A stretch of DNA of 64,000 bases from Fodinibacter sp963707895 (GCA_963707895.1 CAVPRS010000003.1:496001-560000); one strand, 5' to 3'; positions 7,747 through 17,099 are shown, numbered from the stretch's first letter. Numbers and translations are program-made. The notes: generated by a model not told the origin, from the letters alone.

Positions 7747-8697
7747 TCACGCCTTGGCAGTGATGTCGGTGGGGCTCGCCCGGCCTTCAGCCAGGGCTGC
7801 CGTCAGCGATGCCACCAGGTAGAGGGCTGAGGACTGCAGGTAGAGGACGAACATGATGCCGATCGGCGCCGAGAGTGCGCCGTACTGGGGTTTGTCGATG
7901 ACGAAGCCGACGAGCAGCGCCATCAGCTGCTTGAGCAGCTCGATGACGACGGCCCCCACGGCAGCCCCGACGAAGAGCGGCCCCCGGGCCGGCCGGATGC
8001 CGCCGAGTCGCCCGAGCATCAGATGCATGACGAGGAAGTTCAGCAGCATCGTGAGGACCAGGGCGGCGGCGCTGAGCAGCAGGGTCGAACCGTCCCGGTG
8101 CAGACCCAGGGCGTCGAGAAGTCGGGCGGACAGGTCGGCAGTGAAGCTGGCGCTGACGAACGACAACAGGACCAGCGGCGCGAGAGCGAGGAACCAGCCC
8201 AGCGCCCAGAACCGCACCCAGACGAAGTTGCGCGTGTTGTTGGGGGCGCCGTACAGAGCATGGAGGGAGCGGCTGGCGCCCAGCACCGCCCCGGTGGCGC
8301 CGTACAGCAGACCTACCGCGCCGATGATCGACGTCGCCTGGGCAGTGCTGCGCAGCTGCTCAGGGTCGATCCCCGCCCCGCCGACGAGTCCGGGAAACGC
8401 TGCCGAGACGGCCTCGGTCACGTAGGCCGACAGCTGCTCGGCGCCCAGTGCCGCCGTCAGGCCGTACGCCAGCGTGAGGGCGGAGAAGAGCGCGAGGAAC
8501 AGGTAGTAGGTGGTGCCGGCAGCGAGCAGCGTGGCCCTCGACTGCGTGAACCGGTTCATGGTTCGCATGCCCAGACTGACACTGGTGCCGACCGGACCCC
8601 TGCGCGACTGAAGGAACAGGACCTGCTGCGGCAGGTCCTTGGCCGGAGGGTCGATCAGGTCGCCCGGGATGGGCAGCAGTGCGGACGGGGTCTCCAC
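7747..8697 (-). CDS. YihY/virulence factor BrkB family membrane protein
   Basis: About 316 residues from the GTG at 8697; an internal ATG at 8568 would cut off the conserved amphipathic start. Six hydrophobic segments follow the YihY order: TLLAAGTTYYLFLALFSALT, a central SIIGAVGLLYGATGAVLG, a WVRFWALGWFLALAPLVLL helix, LLLSAAALVLTMLLNFLVM, a GAAVGAVVIELLKQLMALL helix and YGALSAPIGIMFVLYLQSSA. Members are inner-membrane proteins of uncertain function, sometimes mis-named RNase BN. It lies 56 nt after the DUF2182 gene on the same strand. Confidence 0.8.
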   Translation of the reverse strand: METPSALLPIPGDLIDPPAKDLPQQVLFLQSRRGPVGTSVSLGMRTMNRFTQSRATLLAAGTTYYLFLALFSALTLAYGLTAALGAEQLSAYVTEAVSAAFPGLVGGAGIDPEQLRSTAQATSIIGAVGLLYGATGAVLGASRSLHALYGAPNNTRNFVWVRFWALGWFLALAPLVLLSFVSASFTADLSARLLDALGLHRDGSTLLLSAAALVLTMLLNFLVMHLMLGRLGGIRPARGPLFVGAAVGAVVIELLKQLMALLVGFVIDKPQYGALSAPIGIMFVLYLQSSALYLVASLTAALAEGRASPTDITAKA

Positions 8698-8753
8698 GCT
8701 GTGACGGTACTGTGCCGCGACCTGGAGCTCCGCAGTGGTGCCGGGAGGGTGAG

Positions 8754-9586
8754 TCACCGGTGGACGGTCATCGACATCGGGTCGACTGCCGGCACGGTGA
8801 GACCGGGAAGGGCCTGGGGAGCAACCAGCACCAGCACGCCGAGGGTGAACAGCACGACGGCGACGCCGTACGTCGCGGTCCGCCGCCACGGAAGAGTCTT
8901 CTCCAGCGCAATCAGGACGGCAACCACCGCCATCCACGCTGCACTCATGACGCCGAGTGCGAACAGCGAGGCCATCAGGGCCCAGCAACAGCCCACGCAC
9001 CAGGCACCGTTCGTCATCCCCATCCTCAGCGCCCCGGTCCAGCCGCCACGCCACGACCCGAGGAGCAGGCCGAGCGGGCTGCGGCACTTGCTCAGGCAGA
9101 CGTTCTTCAGCGGCGTCAGCTCGTACACCGCTGCAAGCAGCAGCGTCGCCCCCGTGAGAACCCGCCCGGCGTGGTCCCACTGCAGGTCCGGTGCCAGGCG
9201 CGTGCTGCGAGCATCCCGACCAGGTAGGCGACGATCCCCGGCGCCGCCCAGGTGGCCAGGTAGCCGGCAACGAAGGCCGCGGGCGCCCCCCGGTCTCGGC
9301 TCATCCGGGAGTACAACGCCACCGTCGGAGCCACGGACGGGAACATCATCGCCGCCATCATCACGATCCAGACGCTGATGAACCAGCCGAAGGAGCCCAG
9401 CTGGGTCCACGGCCCGTCGTCCATGCCGCGCATCTGCTGGGTCGTCCACCACCAGCCGATCCCGGCGAGGAGGACGAGGACGACGACCAGCGCCCGCTGA
9501 GTGCGGACGGCAGCGTACGCGGGGCGCAGGCCGGCGTCGACAGACGGTGCTGAGCCGACCTCGGTCGACCCCGTCAGGCGGCCCAC
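8754..9586 (-). pseudogene. DUF2182 metal-binding-type membrane protein, split by a frameshift
   Basis: The N-terminal part (from the ATG at 9586) has WWWTTQQMRGMDDGP, then FISVWIVMMAAMMFPSVAP and AAFVAGYLATWAAPGIVAYL. The rest is in another frame down to 8754: LLLAAVYELTPLKNVCLSKC, then CVGCCWALMASLFALGVM and LIALEKTLPW. Together these give the complete DUF2182 topology with its Cys-rich segments. The frames switch near 9195 and imply one missing base. The gene start overlaps the stop of the DUF1326 gene by 13 nt, a translationally coupled pair also seen in other genomes. Its role is unknown; the Cys/His pattern suggests metal handling. A sequencing indel is as likely as real decay. Confidence 0.7.
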
Positions 9587-10176
9587 GAGAAGCCGGATTT
9601 CGAGAGCCCGGTCTTCCCCTCGAACCGGATGCCGTAGGCGTCGATGCTCGACCGCTTCGCCTCGGCCATCGTCAGGTCGGATCCGACCGGGTGGAACATC
9701 CCGGAGAACCGGATCGGCTCACCGGTATCCACACCGAACGGGACGACATCCTCGATCTCGAAGTCGATCGCATTGCCGACCCGTACCCGATGGCGCAGCC
9801 CTTCGTTGTCGACCTCGATGGGGGCACGCTCGACCCCCAGCATCTCGCCGATCAACGGGGCCAGCCCTGCCATGGGCCCACCCAGCTGCCCGCTGAAGAC
9901 CTGAACCAGCCGGTCGAACTGCGCGTCGCTGGCGTGCTCGTCGACGAACACACCGACCCGCCAGTTCCCCTCGGTCATCACCTTCGGTGTGTCCGCGATC
10001 AACACGACCTTGCACCCGGCGATGTCGGTACCTTCCACGGCTCCCTCGCGGACATCGAAGACGAGCGTCACTCTGCAGAAGTCATACGTCGCCCCATGAT
10101 CGAGCGACAGGTTGCAGGGGCACATGAGCTCGCACGAGCACGTCTCGACGTACTCACCCTTGAGGTTCCAGGACAT
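9574..10176 (-). CDS. DUF1326 domain-containing protein
   Basis: 200 residues from the ATG at 10176 (GGAGC upstream). It starts with the family signature WNLKGEYVETCSCELMCPCN, whose CSC...CPC cysteines probably bind a metal. The DUF1326 body follows, with KVVLIADTPKVMTEGNW, then FDRLVQVFSGQLGGPMAGLAP and IRFSGMFHPVGSDLTMAEAK. DUF1326 genes often stand next to DUF2182 genes, and here the two overlap, so they likely act together. The reaction is unknown. Confidence 0.85.
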   Translation of the reverse strand: MSWNLKGEYVETCSCELMCPCNLSLDHGATYDFCRVTLVFDVREGAVEGTDIAGCKVVLIADTPKVMTEGNWRVGVFVDEHASDAQFDRLVQVFSGQLGGPMAGLAPLIGEMLGVERAPIEVDNEGLRHRVRVGNAIDFEIEDVVPFGVDTGEPIRFSGMFHPVGSDLTMAEAKRSSIDAYGIRFEGKTGLSKSGFSWAA

Positions 10177-10294
10177 GTCCGCTCCTTCCACCCTGAGCGG
10201 AGTGTCCCGCCGACGTGAAGGGATGTCAATGGGTCGCCTTCGCGACGCGGTGTCCCGCCAGAGCGCCACCCGGCGCGCGACGACGAATCGGGGA

Positions 10295-11092
10295 TCAGAC
10301 CCGCGCTGGACGGCTGGTCAGGCGCGTCTCGGGGTTCGCCGGCCAGCCGCGGATGCTCAATGTGCCGGTGTCGACGACCTCGACAGCAACATCCGCGAGC
10401 TTGCGGTTGGAGTCCTGGCTCGCTGCGCGCAGGACGTCGAATGCCTGCTCGCGGCTGAGTCGGTGTTCGTGCATGAGGACCCCGATGGCGACCCCGATCT
10501 CTCGGTTGCTCTCGAGCGCGCGCATCAGGTTTCGTGCACGGTCGTTGGCGAGCATGGTGTTCATCAGCAGACCGCCGTGGGTCGCGAAGACCAGACCTAC
10601 CGCACGCGCGTGCTCGTCGAAGGCGTCGGCGGTGGGCGAGTAGATGTTCAGCCCGGCGATGACGCCGGCGTCGCCGCTGAGCCGAAGTCGCTGCGACAGG
10701 ACACTGCGCACCCCCAGCTCGCTGTGCACACGGGCGCCCCACTCCAGCCAGCGCTCGTCGCTGGCCACGTCCCCACTGACGTAGACGGAGTCCTCGAGCA
10801 CGGCATCCACGCACGGCCCGAATCCCATCTCGTACTGCAGGACGTCCGCCGCTGTCGCACCCTGGTCGGTGGCTGCCTCGGTGCGGAACTTCTTCGCACG
10901 CAACACGGTGAGACTGGCCCACCTCGCCGACGGCACCCGCTGCACGGCCAGGGTGACGAGGTCGTCCAAGGCGGGCAGTCCCTCGGCGTCAGTCGCCCGG
11001 TCGGACAGGTCCCGCATCGCTTCTGCAAGGTCGAGAAGCTCGCCCCAAGGGGGTGGCACCGGCGTGGTCGTGGCATCCGAAGAATGCAGCAT
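10295..11092 (-). CDS. GAF and ANTAR domain regulator
   Basis: 265 residues from the ATG at 11092, with AGGAG eight bases upstream. Residues about 35-175 are a GAF domain (ARWASLTVLR, then GFGPCVDAVLEDSVYVSGDV). Residues about 185-245 are an ANTAR domain: NREIGVAIGVLMHEHRLSRE, then AFDVLRAASQDSNRKLADVA. ANTAR proteins bind paired RNA hairpins and prevent transcription termination; GAF-ANTAR forms are common in actinobacteria. A paralogue lies at 53190. No kinase partner is adjacent, so the GAF domain may sense a ligand or redox state directly. Confidence 0.9.
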   Translation of the reverse strand: MLHSSDATTTPVPPPWGELLDLAEAMRDLSDRATDAEGLPALDDLVTLAVQRVPSARWASLTVLRAKKFRTEAATDQGATAADVLQYEMGFGPCVDAVLEDSVYVSGDVASDERWLEWGARVHSELGVRSVLSQRLRLSGDAGVIAGLNIYSPTADAFDEHARAVGLVFATHGGLLMNTMLANDRARNLMRALESNREIGVAIGVLMHEHRLSREQAFDVLRAASQDSNRKLADVAVEVVDTGTLSIRGWPANPETRLTSRPARV

Positions 11093-11474
11093 GGCGGTCG
11101 CTCCTGGTCCCAAGCACGAAAGGCTGGAAAGGCGGCCCGTCTCCCGAGTATGCGCTCGCCGTGGCCCGAGAGCACCATGGCGGCCGGCACGGTCCCGGAT
11201 CAGCCGGCCCTGAGCGTGAGCTGGACTTCGGCGGCGGCTCGACGCCGACGGGGCGAGCCAGGAGTCACCTCATTCTCGCTGGGTAGTGTCCTCGGTAGCC
11301 GATTGGATTCAATCCGAGTGTCCCGACGGTAAGGCGCCCCCGCGAGCACGTTCTGATCACCGCGCTCGCGGGGGCGCCGGCTCCGGCCTGGTTGCGACCC
11401 CTGGGGCACGCGACACGTCGGGACGCGGCGCAGGGCGTGGACCTCGGTTGAGGACTGAGTGGAAAACCGGCAGG
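11093..11474. other. intergenic region with a strong hairpin
   Basis: About 380 nt between the GAF-ANTAR gene and the SnoaL-like gene, with no convincing coding sequence. It must hold the promoter of the GAF-ANTAR gene. A large GC-rich hairpin at 11333-11378 is listed separately, and a short palindrome GGATTCAATCC lies at 11315-11325. Confidence 0.5.
11333..11378 (-). terminator. GC-rich 15-bp hairpin
   Basis: GGCGCCCCCGCGAGC at 11333-11347 pairs perfectly with GCTCGCGGGGGCGCC at 11364-11378 (16-nt loop). It lies about 100 nt downstream of the SnoaL-like gene on the minus strand and is the probable transcription stop. There is no T-tract. Confidence 0.55.
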
Positions 11475-11876
11475 TCAGAGGGACGTGGTCAGGGTAGGGA
11501 GTTCGCCGACCTGACTGACCAGAGCCGCCAGGTCCAGGTAGGTGTCCTTGCGAGCCACCCGACCCTCGTGGACCGCGATGACGTCGGCGCCGTCGCAGAC
11601 AAACGGTGACTCGCCGAAGGTGCCACTCATCTGGTACTCGGTCACGATGTGGTCGGCTCCGACGTACCCGCGCTTCAGGCTGAACGCCAGATCTGGAACG
11701 AGGCTGAACAGGCCGTTGATGAGCGCCGAGATGGCGGTGAGCCCAACGGCCTCCGGGGCGACCCCGTGCATGTGGAAGACCGAATCATCACTGTGCAGGG
11801 CAGCGATGGCCTCCGACTGGTGACCACCCCAGGCTTGGTGGTACTTCTCGGCGAGCTCGTTGGCGGTCAGGTTCAC
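11475..11876 (-). CDS. SnoaL-like / NTF2-fold protein
   Basis: 133 residues from a GTG with GAGGAG upstream. NTF2-like pattern: NELAEKYHQAWGGHQ, then AIAALHSDDSVFHMHG, the VPDLAFSLKRGYV strand, VTEYQMSGTFGES and a final AVHEGRVARKDTYLDLAAL. Such cone-shaped domains are polyketide cyclases, isomerases or simple binding proteins. The ligand is unknown. A second member (16671) is more similar to the ester-cyclase group. Confidence 0.75.
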   Translation of the reverse strand: MNLTANELAEKYHQAWGGHQSEAIAALHSDDSVFHMHGVAPEAVGLTAISALINGLFSLVPDLAFSLKRGYVGADHIVTEYQMSGTFGESPFVCDGADVIAVHEGRVARKDTYLDLAALVSQVGELPTLTTSL

Positions 11877-12167
11877 GGCTGCTCCTCTGTGTGGGCCTCA
11901 GGGCGCTGGGTCGGCCGAGGTATCCGGAGCCCGGCCTGCTGACGGTCACGCCTTCCTCCTCGTGTGGACATCCTTGATGCGCCACGTCAGCCCATTGCCT
12001 CGGGAGACTTCGAACGATCCTCCCTCCTCCGTGGAACCGCCATAGCCCACAGGAGTCCCGGCCAGGCCGCGACGGCGATCCACAAGAAGGGGTCGTCTGT
12101 TCCCGCAGCTCAGCCGCGACGTCATCGCCGCCAGGCGGCGAACTGACCCTCGACCTTCACGGCGTTG

Positions 12168-12548
12168 CTAGTCCACGAACGCGGTCATCCGGATCGAGAC
12201 CAGTACGCCGGGGATGTCCACTCCAAGCCTGGCGACGTACCGCGCGGGCGGCGCAGCCGTGAACCAGCGCGCGTACTCCTCGTTCAGTCCGTCGAAGTCA
12301 GAGGAGCGAGCCAACAGGACGCCCACTTCGACCACGTCATCGAACGTGGCACCGCCCGCCCGGAGAATGGCCTCGCAGTTCGTGAATGCCTGCCGCGTCT
12401 GGGCTTGGATCGTCGCTCCCGCGAGCGACTTCGTGCTGGGGTCGATGCCGACCAGGCCGGAGACGAAGATGTTGGCCCCGGCTCGCACTGCCTGGCTGTA
12501 GAGCGGTGAGCTTGGTGCATCAGCGGTGGTGATGATCTGCCGCGGCAT
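12168..12548 (-). CDS. RidA family (Rid/YjgF) enamine/imine deaminase
   Basis: 126 residues from the ATG at 12548, with GAGGAG upstream. Rid family pattern: PSSPLYSQAVRAGANIFVSG, then GLVGIDPSTKSLAG, TRQAFTNCEAILRAGGATFD and a final RYVARLGVDIPGVLVSIRMT. The catalytic Arg usual in RidA (near residue 105) appears replaced: the motif reads PGVLVSIRMTAF, and the Arg in SIRM occupies the neighbourhood. It is either a RidA deaminase of reactive 2-aminoacrylate or another Rid subgroup. It stands alone. Confidence 0.8.
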   Translation of the reverse strand: MPRQIITTADAPSSPLYSQAVRAGANIFVSGLVGIDPSTKSLAGATIQAQTRQAFTNCEAILRAGGATFDDVVEVGVLLARSSDFDGLNEEYARWFTAAPPARYVARLGVDIPGVLVSIRMTAFVD

Positions 12549-12656
12549 GGTGTTCTCCTCGCCATTGTGGGATCGGTGGTCGCGCGCCAACCTCCGATTC
12601 AAGCAGGCGCTCGACTGAGGGCTCGCAGCAACGTCACGCCCTCGCGGCGCGCGCTG

Positions 12657-13250
12657 TCAGCGGCTCACTCGGTATCGCAGGTGGACCACCCTGTCGCCCT
12701 GGATGACCACGCTCGGGTCGTCCAGAACCTGCTGTGAATCCAGCGGGCCGAAGAACCGCTTGCCCTTGCCGAACACCACGGGGACGACATCCATGGCCAC
12801 CTCGTCCACGAGGCCGAGCGCGAGTGCCTGGCCACCGACGTTCCCGGCGCAGACCGCAACGACCCGGTCACCGGCCCGTCGCTTGGCCTCCTCCACCGCG
12901 GCTGCGACGTCGTCGAAGAACGGGACGTCAGCGTCGGGGTGCCACCCCTGCGGCTTGGGTCGGTGAGACACCACCACGAGGTGGTCCCCGGCGGGCGGCT
13001 GCGCCTCCCAGCCGTTGGTCAGGTCGAACAGGTGCCGCCCTTGGATGGTGGCTCCGATGCGGGCCCAGAAGGAGCTGACGTACTCGTGGGATGCGCTGCC
13101 GACACGGAACGGGCCGTGACGCTCCCCCGCCTCGTCGGTGATGGGCAGGTCGCCGTTGAAGTACCAGTCGAAGAGGGGCCCGACGTCATCGTGCTCATCA
13201 GCGATGAAGCCGTCCACGGACACCACGGCATGCATGATCACGGTTGCCAT
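12657..13250 (-). CDS. dihydrofolate reductase family protein (RibD C-terminal domain)
   Basis: 197 residues from the ATG at 13250; no ribosome binding site is obvious. It has the start VIMHAVVSVDGFIADEHDDV, a GATIQGRHLFDLTNGW segment, VVAVCAGNVGGQALALGLVD for NADPH binding, and the closing DVVPVVFGKGKRFFGPL. These are typical of stand-alone RibD-C/YwjB-like reductases, which are thought to reduce pterin- or pyrimidine-like substrates with NADPH. A paralogue lies at 21227. The DUF1697 gene upstream is on the same strand, 56 nt away. Confidence 0.85.
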   Translation of the reverse strand: MATVIMHAVVSVDGFIADEHDDVGPLFDWYFNGDLPITDEAGERHGPFRVGSASHEYVSSFWARIGATIQGRHLFDLTNGWEAQPPAGDHLVVVSHRPKPQGWHPDADVPFFDDVAAAVEEAKRRAGDRVVAVCAGNVGGQALALGLVDEVAMDVVPVVFGKGKRFFGPLDSQQVLDDPSVVIQGDRVVHLRYRVSR

Positions 13251-13305
13251 GCCAGAACACGCTAGCGATGTCAGCGGGGTCATCGCTCGTCGGGCCCGGC
13301 GGCCC

Positions 13306-13839
13306 CTACGCGGCGTCGAGCTTCGCCACCAGCTTCGTCAGCATCGTGACGTTGCGACTGGTGCTGCTCAGCGGGCCAAGGATCTTCTCCCAGTCACGCT
13401 TGCTGAGGTGGGAGTCGGTGGAGCGGCCCCGCATCCGCCAGTGCACGTCCGAGGCGTCGACGACCAGCGTGTCGAAGTCGTTCGACAGTCCCTCCAGACG
13501 CTTGGCATCGCTCGTGGACGGCGCCTTCTTCAGGAACGTCACGAAGTGGGTGTCGCCCGCTGCCAGCGTGAACGGCCGGGCGTCGAGGACGTTCCGCAGC
13601 TGCGCCGGCGTCCGGACGAACGTCGTGCACTCGAAGCCGAACTCGTCCTCCAGGGCCTTCTGCATCGCCGCTTCGACCGATGCCCGTGGTCCGGCCGTGT
13701 CGAACACGACGTTGCCGCTGTTGATGTAGCTCCACACGTCGGCGTACCCGAGTCCCTCGCAGACCGCCACCAGTCGGCTCATCGGCACCCGTCGGCCTCC
13801 CAGGTTCACCGCGCGCAAGAAGCCGACCCGGATGCTCAT
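13306..13839 (-). CDS. DUF1697 domain-containing protein
   Basis: 177 residues from the ATG at 13839. Signature: RVGFLRAVNLGGRRVPMSRL, then GYADVWSYINSGNVVFDT, with the closing RNVTMLTKLVAKLDA. The family is widespread in actinobacteria, has a known fold and no assigned function. It may share transcription with the reductase gene downstream. Confidence 0.85.
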   Translation of the reverse strand: MSIRVGFLRAVNLGGRRVPMSRLVAVCEGLGYADVWSYINSGNVVFDTAGPRASVEAAMQKALEDEFGFECTTFVRTPAQLRNVLDARPFTLAAGDTHFVTFLKKAPSTSDAKRLEGLSNDFDTLVVDASDVHWRMRGRSTDSHLSKRDWEKILGPLSSTSRNVTMLTKLVAKLDAA

Positions 13840-14108
13840 GCGTCCCAACTGTAGGGGCCGGCGGCCGCCCGATGCCTCACGCACCAACGTGTTGGACTGG
13901 CTCACGGCAGGCAGTCCGTCACCGGGCCGCGTTGGCCCCATGCCCCCAAGTCGGCAGCCTGGATTCCTGGGTAAGCGTCCGGGCGGTTGTCGACCGATCG
14001 GACGGCAACGGACTCGTTGTGTGCTCTCGAGGTGTCGCTGCGATTCCTCTAGCCTCCAACCATGGACAGAGACGCCCGCGAAAACCTCCCGCCAGCCCCG
14101 GAGGCGGC

Positions 14109-16583
14109 GTGAGCGTCACGGGACCTGATGGCTCGACGGTTGGTCGCCTCGAGATCGCACAGGGGTGGACGGTGCGGGCCGCGGGGGGCCCGGTTCCCGA
14201 CTCATTCCCGAACGGGGTCGTCGCGGCATCGGTTCCGGGCGTGGTCCACACGGACCTGCTCGCGGCTGGTCTCATCCCGGACCCCTACGCGGACGACAAC
14301 GAAGCGCTGCTCGCGTGGATCGGGCTCGTCGACTGGACCTACGAGACGTCGTTCACCCTGACCGCCGCCGACCTGGCCGCCGCCGAGCGTCATGAGCTCG
14401 TGTTCGACGGGCTGGACACCGTGGCAACCGTCCTGCTCAACGGGGCACCCCTCGCCGAGGTCCGCAACCAGCACCGCGGCTACCGGCTCGCCGTCACGGA
14501 TCGGCTGCGCGCGGGGGAGAACGTGCTGACCGTGGCGTTCCGCAGTCCGGTGCGTCATGCCAACGCACAGAGCGTGCTGCTCGGGGCCCGACCGCGTCCC
14601 TACCCGATGCCGTACGAGGCGATCCGCAAGTCCGCCTGCAGTTTCGGGTGGGACTGGGGCATCGCCACGTGCACCAGCGGCATCTGGCGTCCGGTGTCGT
14701 TGGAGTCCTGGAGCACTGCCCGGCTCGACCGGGTGCTCGTGCACGCCGAACCAGACGGGGACGGCGGCCACGTGGAGGCCACGGTGTGGGTGTCTCGGGC
14801 GCGTGACACCGACGTGACCGTGACGCTCGAGGTGGCCGGCGCTGTCGAGTCCGTGGTCGTACCCGCCGCACAGAGCGAAGGCCGGGTGGCTCTCCAGCTC
14901 ACGGACGTCGACCGCTGGTGGCCCGCCGGTCACGGAGCCCAGCCGCTCTATGACGTCCGGGTCACGCTCAGCGTTGACGGCGAGGTCATCGACGAGGCGT
15001 TCCGACGCGTCGGGTTCCGCACCCTGCGCTGGGATGTCGAACCGGACGGGGTCGGCACCCCCTTCCAGCTCGTGGTCAACGACCGGAAGATCTTCGTCAA
15101 GGGGGTCAACTGGATCCCTGACGACGCCTTTCCGAGCAGAGTGGGCCGTGCCCGATACGCACACCGTCTGGAGCAGGCGAAGGCTGCCCACCTGAACCTG
15201 GTGCGGGTCTGGGGAGGGGGGATCTACGAGTCCGACGACTTCTACGACCTGTGCGACGAGCTCGGGCTGCTGACGTGGCAGGACTTCCTGTTCGCGTGCG
15301 CCGCCTACCCCGAAGACGATGTCCTACGCGTCGAGGTCGAGGCCGAGGCTCGCGAGAACGTGACCCGCCTGGCCCACCACGCTTCACTGGCCATGCTCAC
15401 CGGCAACAACGAGAACCTGTGGGGCTACGAGGACTGGGGCTGGAAGGAGCGGCTCGACGGGCGAACGTGGGGAGCGCTGTACTACTACGAGCTGCTCCCG
15501 GCCATCGTCACCGAGCTGGCATCGCACGTGCCCTACACCCCCGGTAGCCCTTTCAGCCCGGGTGGTGAGCACCCGAACGCCGAACCTCACGGCACGACGC
15601 ACCTCTGGGAGCACTGGAACTCCCTGGACTGGCCGGCCTACCGCCACGTGCGGCCCCGGTTCGTCGCGGAGTTCGGCTGGCAGGGGCCGCCGGCTTGGTC
15701 CACCCTGTCCCGCGCCATCAGCGACGACCCCCTCACACCCGAGTCCCCCGGGATGGTCGTGCACCAGAAGGCTGCCGACGGGAACAACAAGCTGGCCATG
15801 GGTCTGTTGCACCACTACCGAGTCCCGGACGACATGGAGACCTGGCACTGGGCCATGCAGCTCAACCAGGCCAACGCCGTCTCCTGCGCCCTCGAGTGGT
15901 TCCGTGCCCTCGCGCCCCACACATCGGGGGCCATCGTCTGGCAGCTCAACGACTGCTGGCCGGTCACCTCCTGGGCAGCGATCGACGGCGACGGACGCGA
16001 AAAGCCCCTCTACTTCGCCCTGCAGAGATCCTTCGCACCGTGCCTGGTCACCATCCAGCCGCAGGGCGACGAGCTGATCGCAGTCCTGGTCAACGACACC
16101 GACGTCCCGTGGCACGGCGATCTCGTCCTGACCCGCAGGGGCTTCGATGGGCGCGCCCTCGCCTCCACGGAGCTTGAGGTCACCGTGCCCGCTCGGGAGT
16201 CGGTCGCCCTCGACATCCCGGATCACGTGGGCGCAGCACAGGACCTGGCCTCTGAGCTCGTCGTTGCCGAGGCGCTCGGCACCCGAGGGATGTGGTTCCT
16301 CAGCGAGCCACGCGACAGCCTGCTGCTTCCGCAGCAGGCCAACGTCGAGGTGTCAGCCATCGAGGGCGGTGCCGAGGTGACCGTCACAGCAGCAGTCCTC
16401 CTGCGCGACCTCACTCTGCTCGTCGACAAGATCCACCCCGCGGCCGTCGTCGACCAGGGCCTCATCACGCTTCTGCCCGGAGAGTCGACCACCTTCCGCA
16501 TCACCGGCGTCGACGAGGTCGACATCGACGACGTCCTGGCACCCGGTGTTCTGCGGTCGGGCAACGAGCTCGTGACGTCCTGA
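14109..16583 (+). CDS. glycoside hydrolase family 2 beta-mannosidase
   Basis: 824 residues from the GTG at 14109, which has GGAGG right upstream; the longer open frame is not conserved. Domain order: a GH2 sugar-binding domain (LVDWTYETSFTL), an immunoglobulin-like sandwich, then a TIM barrel with FVKGVNWIPDDAFPSR, VRVWGGGIYESDDFYDLCDE and GNNENLWGYEDW (acid/base Glu about 435), then RFVAEFGWQGPPAW (nucleophile Glu about 521), and C-terminal beta domains. No signal peptide, so it acts in the cytoplasm and removes terminal beta-mannose from imported manno-oligosaccharides. No mannoside transporter lies next to it. It converges with a SnoaL-like gene. Confidence 0.92.
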   Translation: MSVTGPDGSTVGRLEIAQGWTVRAAGGPVPDSFPNGVVAASVPGVVHTDLLAAGLIPDPYADDNEALLAWIGLVDWTYETSFTLTAADLAAAERHELVFDGLDTVATVLLNGAPLAEVRNQHRGYRLAVTDRLRAGENVLTVAFRSPVRHANAQSVLLGARPRPYPMPYEAIRKSACSFGWDWGIATCTSGIWRPVSLESWSTARLDRVLVHAEPDGDGGHVEATVWVSRARDTDVTVTLEVAGAVESVVVPAAQSEGRVALQLTDVDRWWPAGHGAQPLYDVRVTLSVDGEVIDEAFRRVGFRTLRWDVEPDGVGTPFQLVVNDRKIFVKGVNWIPDDAFPSRVGRARYAHRLEQAKAAHLNLVRVWGGGIYESDDFYDLCDELGLLTWQDFLFACAAYPEDDVLRVEVEAEARENVTRLAHHASLAMLTGNNENLWGYEDWGWKERLDGRTWGALYYYELLPAIVTELASHVPYTPGSPFSPGGEHPNAEPHGTTHLWEHWNSLDWPAYRHVRPRFVAEFGWQGPPAWSTLSRAISDDPLTPESPGMVVHQKAADGNNKLAMGLLHHYRVPDDMETWHWAMQLNQANAVSCALEWFRALAPHTSGAIVWQLNDCWPVTSWAAIDGDGREKPLYFALQRSFAPCLVTIQPQGDELIAVLVNDTDVPWHGDLVLTRRGFDGRALASTELEVTVPARESVALDIPDHVGAAQDLASELVVAEALGTRGMWFLSEPRDSLLLPQQANVEVSAIEGGAEVTVTAAVLLRDLTLLVDKIHPAAVVDQGLITLLPGESTTFRITGVDEVDIDDVLAPGVLRSGNELVTS

Positions 16584-16670
16584 GGTTGGCGCCGCAGAGT
16601 GACCTTGCGATCCATCGGTGGCGGCGAATCGGTCGGAGCTTGGCCAGGCACCCGGCTTCGTTGAGCGGGC

Positions 16671-17099
16671 TCAGTCCTCCAGTTGTGGACGGCGACCGGA
16701 CTGGGCCTCGACAGAGTCGTTGATGTCGGCTCCGCCCTGCTCGACGAGCTCGGCGAAGAGCCGGCCACGGACGACGAGACCGTCCCGAACCGTGAACTGG
16801 GTGATCGCGCGCAGGTCGAACGGCTCCCCCTGCTCGGTCGTGCCCCACCAGTGCCACTCGCTCCACACGACGTCCCCGTCCTGCACCGACGCAGGGACCT
16901 CGGCGCGCAAGTCGGGCACTCCGGTGAGGATGGCGCCCCAGTTCGCCTTCATCTGCGCTCGTCCGCCGAAGCCGCGGGCCGGATGAAATGGCTGCTCGCT
17001 CTGGTAGTCCTCGTGCATCAAGGCCGCCATGCCCTCGAGGTCGTGGGCGTTGGTCCGCTCGACCATCTGCCGGATGACGTCCAACCCAGTTGCTGTCAC
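16671..17099 (-). CDS. SnoaL-like polyketide cyclase / ester cyclase family protein
   Basis: 142 residues from a GTG with AAGGAG upstream. The pattern is that of the SnoaL/ester-cyclase group: VIRQMVERTNAHDLEGMAAL, HEDYQSEQPFHPARGFGG, then WGAILTGVPDLRAEV, EWHWWGTTEQGEPFDLRA and TQFTVRDGLVVRGRLF. It has an NTF2 cone fold. No polyketide synthase genes are near, so a role in natural-product biosynthesis is unlikely. Substrate unknown. Confidence 0.8.
   Translation of the reverse strand: MTATGLDVIRQMVERTNAHDLEGMAALMHEDYQSEQPFHPARGFGGRAQMKANWGAILTGVPDLRAEVPASVQDGDVVWSEWHWWGTTEQGEPFDLRAITQFTVRDGLVVRGRLFAELVEQGGADINDSVEAQSGRRPQLED

Noticed and set aside
8023..9378. Open frame of about 450 codons on the plus strand
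   Set aside because: It lies antisense to the YihY and DUF2182 genes and has no recognisable features.
13884..13895. CCAACGTGTTGG as a possible LacI operator for the mannosidase
   Set aside because: Centre does not match the other operators, it is 214 bp from the start and lies nearer the opposite gene; too weak to call.
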